Part shown: positions 6,461 through 13,711 of the stretch, one piece after another | Numbering within the stretch: position 1 is the first letter of the stretch | Layout: every line of letters begins with the position of its first letter | From: DASZHJ01 sp035263705 | GTDB taxonomy: Bacteria; Pseudomonadota; Alphaproteobacteria; ATCC43930; CGMCC-115725 | NCBI GenBank assembly: GCA_035263705.1 | Contig: DATFRA010000320.1 | Coordinates: forward strand, 1 to 25,065 | Reading direction: 5' to 3' | Length of the DNA: 25,065 nucleotides | Translations under genes and position numbers: made by a program | Notes under the pieces: generated by a model | What the model saw: the letters and a program-made list of their open reading frames with translations, nothing else | The model's database searches: none | What the model was told of the DNA's origin: nothing

Positions 6461-9400
6461 ATGATTGGTCTCGATTGGCGCCGGCGGTTCGCCGGCGTGC
6501 TTGCGGTCATCGAAATAGCCGCGGCGCCATGCGTTGCAGCCGCACAAACTTTCGTCCCACCGCCACGCAGCATCGCCGACATCACGGCGGTGCTGGACAG
6601 CGAGAGGCCCGATCCCGTCAAGCTCGCCCGCTACGTCGCGCAAGCTGATGCCCAGGTGCCCGCAGGCGCGTCCCCGGCGGCGCTTGCCGCCTTCTACCGC
6701 GACCGCTCGGTGGCCGCGAGCCAGCTCGGTCGTGTCGACCAGTGGATCGCCGACGCTAAGGAGGCGCTGAGGCTCGCCGACCAGGTCAACGAGCCCAATC
6801 TCTCCGATGATTCCCGCAATCAGCTGGCACAAGCGGAATCGCAGGTCGGCAACTACGCCGCTGGCATCGAGTACGCGCGCCAGCGGGTGGCGACCGCCGG
6901 CACCTTCATCGGACAGGCCGTGACCGCGCACGGCCAGCTGGCAGGCGCCTATGCCTTCGCAGGCCATTTGCCGGAGGCGCGCGTGGAGGCGGAGGCCGCG
7001 CTCAACGGCGCGAAAGCCTTCGGGGATGTGAGACGCGTCGAGGCCATCACCGTCACCAATGCTCAGCGGAGCGCCATTTCCGCCGCCGCCGTGGTCGCGG
7101 AAGCGGAGGGCCGCTTCGCGGACGCCGAGAACCTGTACCGACAGGCTGCCGTGGCGGCGCAGTCCGTGCTGAGCGGCTACGACGGCTGGATGAACCAGCA
7201 CAAGGGCTCGAAGGAGACGTTCCAGGCCATCGTGAGCGGGACGCGAATTCGTCTGGCACAGGTGGTGGCGCGCCAGGGACGTCTGGCCGAGGCCGAGGCG
7301 ATTTTGCGCCAAGCCTTGCTCGACACCCTGCACGAGCAAGGCCGCTATGCCCCGAGGACCGCGGCGGTGGTGGGCAACCTCGCGAGCGTCGTGCTGGACG
7401 AAGGTCGGCCGGACGACGCTCTGCGTCTTGCCCAATCCGGGGTCGATATCTTCGACAGGATCGGCGCGTCTCGGGGCGCGCGTCCCTCGGTCGGAACCCG
7501 TCTCGCCGTGGCGAACGCGCTCGCGGTCAAGGGAGACTGGAAGGCGGCGATGGCGGCTTATGACGAGGCCGGCCGCGGGATCGGTCCGCAGGATCAGTCG
7601 GCGCGCATCCTCTTCAACGGCGCGCTGGCGCGGATCATCGCCATGCTCAAGACGGGGCGTGCGAGCGAGGCGGTGGAGCAGGTCACGCGCCTGGCGCAAG
7701 CACGCGAGCAGAACCTCGGTCCCAGCCATCCCGCGACCGTCGAGGCCGAGGGACTGCGGGCTGCGGCGCTCTATGTAGCGGGCCAAAAGAACGATGCATT
7801 GACGGCGTTTCGCGCGGCGGTGCCGAAGCTGATCCAGGGTTCGCGTGTCAACGACAACGGCGAGGGCGCCCCGATCCTGCGGGAGATGCAGCTCCGTTTC
7901 GTGCTGGAGACCTATATCGGGCTGCTCTCCGAAAGCCGCGATGCGGCTGCCGCCGGCGAGGCGTTCGTGCTCGCCGACGTGATCCGAGGCCAGGCCGTGC
8001 AGCGGGCGCTCTCGGAGAGCGCAGCGCGCGTGAGCGTGCGCGATCCCGCACTCGCCGACCTCGTGCGGCGCGAGCAGGACGCGCGCTCTCAGGTCAACGC
8101 GCTCTTCGGCCTGCTCGCCAGCGTGCAAGCAGCACCCGCACACCAGCGCGACGACAAGACGGTGACGGCACTCCGCGTGCAGGTCGACCAGCTTCGCAGC
8201 GCGCGCGCAAGGCTGCGGGAGGAGATCGAGAAGCGCTTCCCCGACTACGCCAACCTGATCGATCCGCGCCCGGTGAGCCTCGACCAGCTGCGCAAGGTAC
8301 TGGCGCCCGACGAGGCGCTGCTCAGCTTCTATCTCGGCGAGAGCCGAAGCTTCGTCTGGGCGGTGCCGGCCTCGGGCCAGGTGGCCTTCGCCGCGGCGCC
8401 GCTCTCCGCCGCCAAGCTCGACGAGGAGGTGCACGCGCTTCGCCGAGCGCTCGAGCCCAACGCCTCCACCCTCGGAGAGATCCCGGCCTTCGACACGGAC
8501 CGCGCCTACAAGCTGTATGCGGCCCTGCTGCAGCCGATCGAGAGCGGCTGGCGCTCGGCGAAGTCGCTCTTGGTGGTACCGCATGGCGCGCTCGGCGAGC
8601 TGCCGCTGGCGCTCCTGCCGACCGGCCCCGGCAAGCCTGGCGCCGCCGGCGCGCTCCCCTTCGCCGAATATCAGAAGGTGCCGTGGCTCCTCCGGCAGGT
8701 GGCGGTGACGCAACTGCCGTCCGCGACCTCGCTGGTCACCTTGCGCACGCTGCCCGCCGGCAATCCGAGCCGGCGCGCCTTCCTCGGCTTCGGCGATCCC
8801 TGGTTCAACGAGGCTGAGGCGAAGGAAGCGCAGTCTGGCGGCGGCTCCGGCACCGTGATCGCGAGCCGCGGCGGCGGCAAGGGCCTCCACATCGTGCTGC
8901 GCTCGGCGCCCAAGACCGAGACCGCCGCCAGCGCGAGCGTCGCGAGCCTGCCGCGCCTCCCGGAGACCGCCGACGAAGTCCGCAACATCGCCATCGCCCT
9001 CAAGGCCGATCCCGCCGCCGACGTGTTCCTGGGCGCCAAGGCCAACGAGGAGACCGTGCGCACCGCCGATCTCGCCCATCGCCGCGTGGTGATGTTCGCG
9101 ACCCACGGCCTCGTCCCCGGCGACCTCGACGGATTGCAGGAGCCGGCCCTCGCCCTCTCCGCGCCCAGCGTCGCGCACATCCAGGGCGACGGCCTCCTCA
9201 CCATGAGCAAGATCCTCGGCCTCAAGCTCGACGCCGACTGGGTCGTGCTCTCCGCCTGCAACACCGCCGCCGGCAACGGCGCCGGCGCGGAGGCGGTCTC
9301 AGGCTTGGGCCGCGCCTTTTTCTACGCCGGCACCCGCGCGCTCCTGGTCTCCAACTGGCCGGTCGAGACCACGTCGGCGCGCACGCTTACCACCGACCTG

Positions 9401-9580
9401 TTCCGCCGCCAGGCCGAGCAGCCCGGCCTCTCCCGCGCCGAAGCGCTGCGCCAAGCCGAACTAGCGCTCATCGACGGGCCCGGCTTCAGCGCCGACGGCA
9501 AGCCTCTCTTCTCCTACGCCCACCCCATCTTCTGGGCCCCCTTCGCCGTCATCGGTGACGGCGGCGGCTCGAGGAGCTGA
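6461..9580 (+). CDS. secreted TPR-CHAT domain protein (caspase-like protease)
   Basis: A 1039-residue protein. Residues 1-30 form a signal peptide (basic start, hydrophobic core, cleavage near VAAA-QT), so it is probably periplasmic or outside the cell. Residues about 40-500 are alanine-rich helical repeats with TPR spacing (for example NLYRQAA, AEAILRQALL, DDALRLAQSGV). A probable coiled linker lies around 530-600, and the C-terminal 400 residues are a CHAT domain. The caspase-like dyad is intact: H882 in FATHG and C933 in LSACNTAAGNG, followed by GLGRAFFYAGTRALLVSNWPV. CHAT proteins are clan CD cysteine peptidases. ATG 6461 was chosen because it gives the signal peptide and follows GGGGGA; the frame is open further upstream. 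No adjacent effector or substrate gene is visible, and its stop abuts the stop of the convergent gene. Confidence 0.85.
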   Translation: MIGLDWRRRFAGVLAVIEIAAAPCVAAAQTFVPPPRSIADITAVLDSERPDPVKLARYVAQADAQVPAGASPAALAAFYRDRSVAASQLGRVDQWIADAKEALRLADQVNEPNLSDDSRNQLAQAESQVGNYAAGIEYARQRVATAGTFIGQAVTAHGQLAGAYAFAGHLPEARVEAEAALNGAKAFGDVRRVEAITVTNAQRSAISAAAVVAEAEGRFADAENLYRQAAVAAQSVLSGYDGWMNQHKGSKETFQAIVSGTRIRLAQVVARQGRLAEAEAILRQALLDTLHEQGRYAPRTAAVVGNLASVVLDEGRPDDALRLAQSGVDIFDRIGASRGARPSVGTRLAVANALAVKGDWKAAMAAYDEAGRGIGPQDQSARILFNGALARIIAMLKTGRASEAVEQVTRLAQAREQNLGPSHPATVEAEGLRAAALYVAGQKNDALTAFRAAVPKLIQGSRVNDNGEGAPILREMQLRFVLETYIGLLSESRDAAAAGEAFVLADVIRGQAVQRALSESAARVSVRDPALADLVRREQDARSQVNALFGLLASVQAAPAHQRDDKTVTALRVQVDQLRSARARLREEIEKRFPDYANLIDPRPVSLDQLRKVLAPDEALLSFYLGESRSFVWAVPASGQVAFAAAPLSAAKLDEEVHALRRALEPNASTLGEIPAFDTDRAYKLYAALLQPIESGWRSAKSLLVVPHGALGELPLALLPTGPGKPGAAGALPFAEYQKVPWLLRQVAVTQLPSATSLVTLRTLPAGNPSRRAFLGFGDPWFNEAEAKEAQSGGGSGTVIASRGGGKGLHIVLRSAPKTETAASASVASLPRLPETADEVRNIAIALKADPAADVFLGAKANEETVRTADLAHRRVVMFATHGLVPGDLDGLQEPALALSAPSVAHIQGDGLLTMSKILGLKLDADWVVLSACNTAAGNGAGAEAVSGLGRAFFYAGTRALLVSNWPVETTSARTLTTDLFRRQAEQPGLSRAEALRQAELALIDGPGFSADGKPLFSYAHPIFWAPFAVIGDGGGSRS

Positions 9581-10669
9581 TCAGACAGCGCTCGCGAGCT
9601 CCGACACGAGCCGTTTGACGAGTTCCCCTGCCGGCAACGCGCGGGCGCGCGCGACGCCGGTGCCCGCCCAGAGCGACAGGAATCCGGCCTCGCCCCGTTG
9701 CGCCGCGGCAGCCCGCATCGCGCGCGTGAGCGCGTTCTGCAGGGGGTAAGGTAGGATTCCGGCCTCGTGCTCTCGCATCTTCGCGATGAACACGTTGGCG
9801 AGGCCGCGCGCCGGCCGACCCGAGAAGGCGCGCGTGATTACCGTGGTGTCCGCGCGCGCCGACAGCACCGCCCGCTTATGGGCTTCCGGGGCTCCGGACT
9901 CGGGACAGGCGAGGAATGCGGTGCCCAACGCCGCCGCCTCGGCGCCCGCTTCAAACGCGGCGGCAACGTCCGCGCCGTCCATCAACCCGCCGGAGGCCGT
10001 GACCGGCAGCCCGACCGCGCTCGAGATCTGCCGCACCAACTCGAGGGTCGGGACCATCGCCCTCTCGAAGGATCCCGTGAAAGTGCCACGGTGAGCGCCC
10101 GCCTCCGTACCCTGCGCGATGATCCCGTCGATGCCGACCTCCTGCAGGAGCCGCGCCTCTTGCACGGTGGTGGCAGTGCCGACCACCGCGATGTCCGCCG
10201 CACGGAGCCGCGCAATGTCCTGAATTTTCGGAATGCCGAAGGTGAAGCTGAAGAGGGGTGGGCGCGCCTCCAGCACCGCAGCCAGCTGCGCCGGAAACGG
10301 ATCGGGCGGCAGCACCGGCAGCAGGGGCGGCGGCAAGCCAAGCACGGCGTGGACCTCGCCCAGCAGAGCCAGCATCGGCGCGGGATCGACGGTGGTCTTG
10401 GTCTCGTAAGCGCCGGCGAACAGATTCACCGCGAACGGTTTGTTCGTAAGCGCGCGAATGTGCCCGACCGCGTCGAGGATCTGCTGCGGCGTCAGATAGG
10501 GCGCACCCAGCGAGCCCAATCCTCCGGCGTTCGACACGGCGGCCACCAGCTCGGGGGTCGACGGCCCGCCGCCCATCGGTGCCTGGACGATCGGCAGCTC
10601 GATCTCGAGCCTGCGCAGGAATCCGGCTCTAGCCATCGGTTTCCGCGTCTTCCGCATGCGTACAGTCAA
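9581..10669 (-). CDS. nitronate monooxygenase family flavoprotein (2-nitropropane dioxygenase-like)
   Basis: A 362-residue FMN-dependent TIM-barrel protein. The N-terminal ELPIVQAPMGGG and VSNAGGLGSLGA, the central QGTEAGAHRG with the probable catalytic H193, and the phosphate-binding ASGGLMDG and AALGTAFL segments are characteristic. Class I members oxidise alkyl nitronates such as propionate-3-nitronate, and other members are enoyl reductases or of unknown use, so the substrate is inferred from family only. The start could be 10669, 10657 or 10636; the last (MARAGFL) gives the usual short N-terminus. It is divergent from a LysR gene, a layout that usually means the LysR protein controls it. 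Its stop codon and that of the CHAT gene form TGATCA with no gap. Confidence 0.85.
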   Translation of the reverse strand: MTVRMRKTRKPMARAGFLRRLEIELPIVQAPMGGGPSTPELVAAVSNAGGLGSLGAPYLTPQQILDAVGHIRALTNKPFAVNLFAGAYETKTTVDPAPMLALLGEVHAVLGLPPPLLPVLPPDPFPAQLAAVLEARPPLFSFTFGIPKIQDIARLRAADIAVVGTATTVQEARLLQEVGIDGIIAQGTEAGAHRGTFTGSFERAMVPTLELVRQISSAVGLPVTASGGLMDGADVAAAFEAGAEAAALGTAFLACPESGAPEAHKRAVLSARADTTVITRAFSGRPARGLANVFIAKMREHEAGILPYPLQNALTRAMRAAAAQRGEAGFLSLWAGTGVARARALPAGELVKRLVSELASAV

Positions 10670-10671
10670 TC

Positions 10672-10695
10672 CTAGTCCTGGACGGCCTTCACTAG
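10672..10695. promoter_or_regulatory. inverted repeat between the nitronate monooxygenase and LysR genes
   Basis: CTAGT (10672-10676) and ACTAG (10691-10695) are perfect complements 14 bases apart in the divergent promoter region. LysR sites are often short imperfect palindromes of this kind. The arms are only five bases long, so it is a candidate operator only. Confidence 0.35.
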
Positions 10696-10744
10696 AAATG
10701 GTTTATTCAGGCCTCAGCCATCGCTTTTAACGATTGGTGCGTCG

Positions 10745-11683
10745 ATGGATGCCGGAGACCTCACCGTGTTTGCCGCCGCAGCCAAGGCGGGCGGCATCAC
10801 CAAGGCGGCGGAAACCCTGCACACGGTGCAGTCGAACGTGACACAGCGCATCCGCCGCCTCGAGGTCGAGCTCGGCGTGCCGCTCTTCAATCGTCATAGC
10901 CGCGGCGTGACGCTCACCAGCGCCGGGACCCAGCTCCTTCCCTACGCGGAGCGGATCGGCCGCCTCCTGCACGAAGCCAAGCAAGCGGCCGCGGACGGCC
11001 CGACGGCGCGCGGACGTATCGTGATCGGCGCGCTGGAGTCTGCAACCGCCGTGCGCCTGCCGCCGGTGCTCGCGGCCTATGGCGTTGCGTGTCCAGAGGT
11101 CGACATCGAGATTGACACCGGTACGACGGCGGCACTGGTCGACGCCGTGCTTGCCCGCCGGCTCGAGGCCGCCTTCGTCGCGGGTGCCGTCAGCCATCCC
11201 GAGCTGCTGGCGATCCCGATGGTCGAGGAGGAGCTTGTGATGGCGACGGCGCCTTGGATCCGGGCGCTCGATCGCCTTACTGCCGCGCCGCTCAAGCTCA
11301 TCGTCTTCCGCACCGGTTGCTCCTACCGCACGCGGCTCGAGGCGCTGCTGGCCGAGCGCGGCATCAGCAATGCGCGTCGCCTCGAGTTCGGCACGCTCGA
11401 CGGGATCATCGGCTGCGTCGGCGCGGGCATCGGGGTGACGCTGTTGCCGCGCATCGTCGTGGCGAGGGCCGCGAGCGAGGGCCGGATTGCGCTCCATCGA
11501 TTGCCCCGGGAGGCGGCACGAATTGAGACCGTATTGATCCGACGACACGACGTCTTCGTCTCGACCGCGCTCGCGCGTTTCATCGAAATCGCAAGCGCGC
11601 GGCTGGCAAACCCCGCAGGGGTCGGGCCCGCCAGGACACGCCGCGGCCCCGCTCTGCGCGCGGTCAAGCCTCGAAAAAAATGA
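10745..11683 (+). CDS. LysR family transcriptional regulator
   Basis: A 312-residue regulator. The N-terminal winged helix-turn-helix spans about residues 1-65 (LTVFAAAAKAGGITKAAETL, then QSNVTQRIRRLE and LGVPLFNRHSRG). It is joined by a helix to a periplasmic-binding-protein-like effector domain to about residue 290 (RIVIGALESATAVRLPPVL; GIGVTLLPRIVV). The C-terminal 20 residues are basic and look disordered. The ATG at 10745 has no good ribosome site but gives the standard N-terminus. It is divergent from the nitronate monooxygenase gene with 75 bases between starts, so it probably regulates that gene and itself. Effector unknown. Confidence 0.92.
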   Translation: MDAGDLTVFAAAAKAGGITKAAETLHTVQSNVTQRIRRLEVELGVPLFNRHSRGVTLTSAGTQLLPYAERIGRLLHEAKQAAADGPTARGRIVIGALESATAVRLPPVLAAYGVACPEVDIEIDTGTTAALVDAVLARRLEAAFVAGAVSHPELLAIPMVEEELVMATAPWIRALDRLTAAPLKLIVFRTGCSYRTRLEALLAERGISNARRLEFGTLDGIIGCVGAGIGVTLLPRIVVARAASEGRIALHRLPREAARIETVLIRRHDVFVSTALARFIEIASARLANPAGVGPARTRRGPALRAVKPRKK

Positions 11684-11800
11684 GGCCGCTCGTGCCCCTG
11701 GGGGCCGTCAGCGACCTCATCGCCCAGTTTGGTCAGCCAGGGGGTAACCAGGGAGGTTCGGGCGACACGGCTAAAAGTAGGGGCGGATCTCAAGTGCGGC

Positions 11801-11816
11801 TGTGACGGGGATCACA
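11801..11816. promoter_or_regulatory. CRP/FNR-family type operator (TGTGA-N6-TCACA)
   Basis: TGTGACGGGGATCACA is a perfect match to the CRP half-site pair TGTGA-N6-TCACA. It lies 118 bases after the LysR stop and 190 bases before the DUF2252 start. In Alphaproteobacteria several CRP-like proteins use similar sites, so the actual binder is not known. Confidence 0.5.
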
Positions 11817-11892
11817 GCGTCAGCATTTCCTGGTGAAAAGCACGCGTCGCCACTCGGACTTGGGCATGCGCGCGGCCAATCCACCGTCTGAG

Positions 11893-11916
11893 GGGCGCCG
11901 CCGCGACGGCGCCCTT
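11893..11916 (+). terminator. GC-rich hairpin, possible terminator
   Basis: GGGCGCCG (11893-11900) pairs perfectly with CGGCGCCC (11907-11914) around a six-base loop. TTCATTC follows, a poor U run. It could end transcription of lysR or of a short transcript starting near the CRP-like site. It lies 89 bases before the DUF2252 gene. Confidence 0.45.
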
Positions 11917-12005
11917 CATTCAATGAGCGGCTTCGCCGCCGCTGGACTCGCGCGCGAGCGCGGTCGATCATCGGCCGCGATTGCATCCGTTGGGTGGGTC
12001 ATCCC

Positions 12006-13076
12006 ATGAACATCACCGAAGCGACGCGCGCTTACGACGATTGGGCGCGCCAGCAGATTCCGTTCGTCGCGCGCGACCTCAAGCTCAAGCACCGCCTGAT
12101 GGCCGAGGCGGCGTTCCCGTTCCTGCGCGCGACCTTCTATCGCTGGATGCAGATCTGGCCCGAGGCCTGCCCGAAGCTCGCGAGCGCGCCGGAGCTGCTC
12201 GCCGTCGGCGACCTGCACGTCGAGAATTTCGGCACCTGGCGCGACAACGAGGGCCGCCTCGTCTGGGGCATCAACGATTTCGATGAGGTCTATCCCCTGC
12301 CCTACACGATCGATCTCGTCCGCCTCGCCACCAGCGCATTGCTGGCGATCCGCGCGGAAGCGCTGTCGATCGACCCCGACCGTGCTTGCGGCGCGATCCT
12401 CGAGGGTTATTTGCAGTCGCTCGAGGCTGGCGGTCACGTTTACGTCCTCGAGGAGCATCATCCGACGCTGCGGGCCCTCGCCTATGCCGAGGAACGCGAT
12501 CCGGTGCGCTTCTGGGCGAAGCTCGTGCGCGCCAAGACGATCCAGCCGCCGTCCGCTATCGCGAGCCGCCTCGTTCGCGATCTCCCGCGCGGGAGCCGAG
12601 AGGTCCGCTTCGTGCCGAGGATCGCGGGACTCGGCAGCCTCGGACATTCCCGCTACGTGGCCTTGGCGGATTGCCACGGCAGCTGGCTCGCCCGCGAGGC
12701 CAAGGCCGGTCTGCCGTCGGCGGCCGCCTGGGCCGCCAAGGCGCCGCGGCCGAGGATCCTCTCAGGCGAACTCATCGCGCGCGCGGTTCGCGCGCCCGAC
12801 CCCTTCGTCACGATCGAGGACGGCTGGCTGCTGCGCCGGATCGGTCCGCATTGCTCGCGCATCGAGCTCGACGATTTTCCGAAGCGGCGCGACGAGCTGC
12901 GGATACTCCGCGCCATGGGGCGCGAGACCGCCAACGCGCACCTCGCGAGCCCCGACGCGATCCCCGCGGTTCGGCGCGACCTCAAAAAGCGCGGCGGCAA
13001 GTGGCTGCGCTCGGCGTCGCGCACCATGGCGGACGCGATGCTCGCGGAGTGGAAGGACTGGCGCCGCGCCTTCTGA
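12006..13076 (+). CDS. DUF2252 family protein with kinase-like motifs
   Basis: A 356-residue protein recognised as DUF2252 from GDLHVENFG (68-76) and NDFDE (90-94). The order and spacing of GDLHxxN and xDFD resemble the catalytic loop and metal-binding motif of aminoglycoside/choline-type kinases, so a small-molecule or protein kinase fold is a reasonable inference, but the function of the family is not established. No signal peptide or membrane segment is visible. ATG 12006 was chosen; an in-frame GTG at 11994 is possible and neither has a good ribosome site. A cytochrome c tail fragment begins at its stop codon. Its likely regulation is hinted at by the CRP-like site upstream. Confidence 0.8.
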   Translation: MNITEATRAYDDWARQQIPFVARDLKLKHRLMAEAAFPFLRATFYRWMQIWPEACPKLASAPELLAVGDLHVENFGTWRDNEGRLVWGINDFDEVYPLPYTIDLVRLATSALLAIRAEALSIDPDRACGAILEGYLQSLEAGGHVYVLEEHHPTLRALAYAEERDPVRFWAKLVRAKTIQPPSAIASRLVRDLPRGSREVRFVPRIAGLGSLGHSRYVALADCHGSWLAREAKAGLPSAAAWAAKAPRPRILSGELIARAVRAPDPFVTIEDGWLLRRIGPHCSRIELDDFPKRRDELRILRAMGRETANAHLASPDAIPAVRRDLKKRGGKWLRSASRTMADAMLAEWKDWRRAF

Positions 13077-13162
13077 TCGATTGGTACAAGAACATCGTCG
13101 ACGCCGACCTCGACGCGCTCGTCGCCTATCTCCGCAGCTTGAAGCCGGTAAAGACCGACTAG
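13073..13162 (+). pseudogene. C-terminal remnant of a c-type cytochrome
   Basis: Starting at the DUF2252 stop codon but in another frame, the DNA encodes WYKNIVDADLDALVAYLRSLKP and then a stop at 13160-13162. This matches the last helix of many class I cytochromes c (an N-[IM]-x-D-x-DLxA-[IL]-VAYLRSLxPV pattern). The haem-binding CxxCH and the methionine ligand region are not found upstream, where the DUF2252 gene lies in a different frame. I read it as the leftover tail of a deleted cytochrome gene. It has no start codon of its own. Confidence 0.55.
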
Positions 13163-13202
13163 GATATCCGCCAGATCGGCACAGGTCTGCCCGCCTTTGC
13201 GT

Positions 13203-13607
13203 TCAGTCCTGCTCTGGCGGCACCGGGCGCGGCTTTCGATCGTCGCCGATCGCGACATAGGTGAACGTGCCCTCGGTCACCTTGACACGCTCGCCCGTGC
13301 GGTGCCGCCGCGCCCAGCTCTCGATGTGAACGGTGATGGAAGTGCGTCCGACCTTGATGACTTTGCCGTAGCAGCTGACCTCGTCGCCGACGAAGACCGG
13401 GAGATGAAAGGCCATGCCGGTGACAGCGACGGTGGCCGCCCGACCGCGCGCCCGCTGCACCGCGATGCTGCCGCCCGCGAGGTCCATCTGCGACAGCACC
13501 CAGCCGCCGAAAATGTCGCCATTGGCGTTCGCATCCGCGGGCATGGCGATGGTGCGGAGCGCAGGCTCGACTGTCGGAGGTCCTGGCGGGGTCTCGGCAA
13601 TGCTCAT
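13203..13607 (-). CDS. acyl-CoA thioesterase, YciA-like hotdog protein
   Basis: A 134-residue cytoplasmic hotdog-fold thioesterase that hydrolyses acyl-CoA to free acid and CoA. LRTIAMPADANANGDIFGGW and the helix LSQMDLAGG with the probable catalytic D42 are typical of YciA and related acyl-CoA hydrolases. VAVTGMAFHLPVFVGDEV forms the central strand region. Length is normal. GGGAGGGGAAG lies about 10 bases before the ATG. It is divergent from parE with about 100 bases between; a -10-like element (TACAAT on the minus strand) lies near 13634-13639. Acyl-chain preference is unknown. Confidence 0.88.
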   Translation of the reverse strand: MSIAETPPGPPTVEPALRTIAMPADANANGDIFGGWVLSQMDLAGGSIAVQRARGRAATVAVTGMAFHLPVFVGDEVSCYGKVIKVGRTSITVHIESWARRHRTGERVKVTEGTFTYVAIGDDRKPRPVPPEQD

Positions 13608-13671
13608 CAGATGGCTCTTCCCCTCCCGCTATCTATTGTATAAACGCGTGGTACGACCTACCGTATCCTGC

Positions 13672-13701
13672 TTGCGATCACTTCCGGTCGCTCCTTATAC
13701 T
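13672..13701 (+). promoter_or_regulatory. possible sigma-70 promoter of parE
   Basis: TTGCGA (13672-13677) and TATACT (13696-13701) are separated by 18 bases. The start would fall around 13708, only about four bases before the parE ATG at 13712, so the message would be nearly leaderless. No Shine-Dalgarno sequence is evident before the ATG, which agrees with that. Confidence 0.45.
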
Positions 13702-13711
13702 CCCGGCCGCC

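Larger units (their letters stand above)
11684..12005. other. regulatory gap between LysR and DUF2252 genes
   Basis: A 322-base gap with no supportable protein gene. It contains the CRP-like palindrome at 11801-11816 and the GC-rich hairpin at 11893-11914, both listed separately. The spacing of these two would allow a short untranslated transcript. Confidence 0.5.

Noticed and set aside
6461..9580. CHAT protein as part of a CRISPR-linked (Craspase-type) system
   Set aside because: No gRAMP/Cas7-11 gene and no repeat array in the window, and this protein has a signal peptide.
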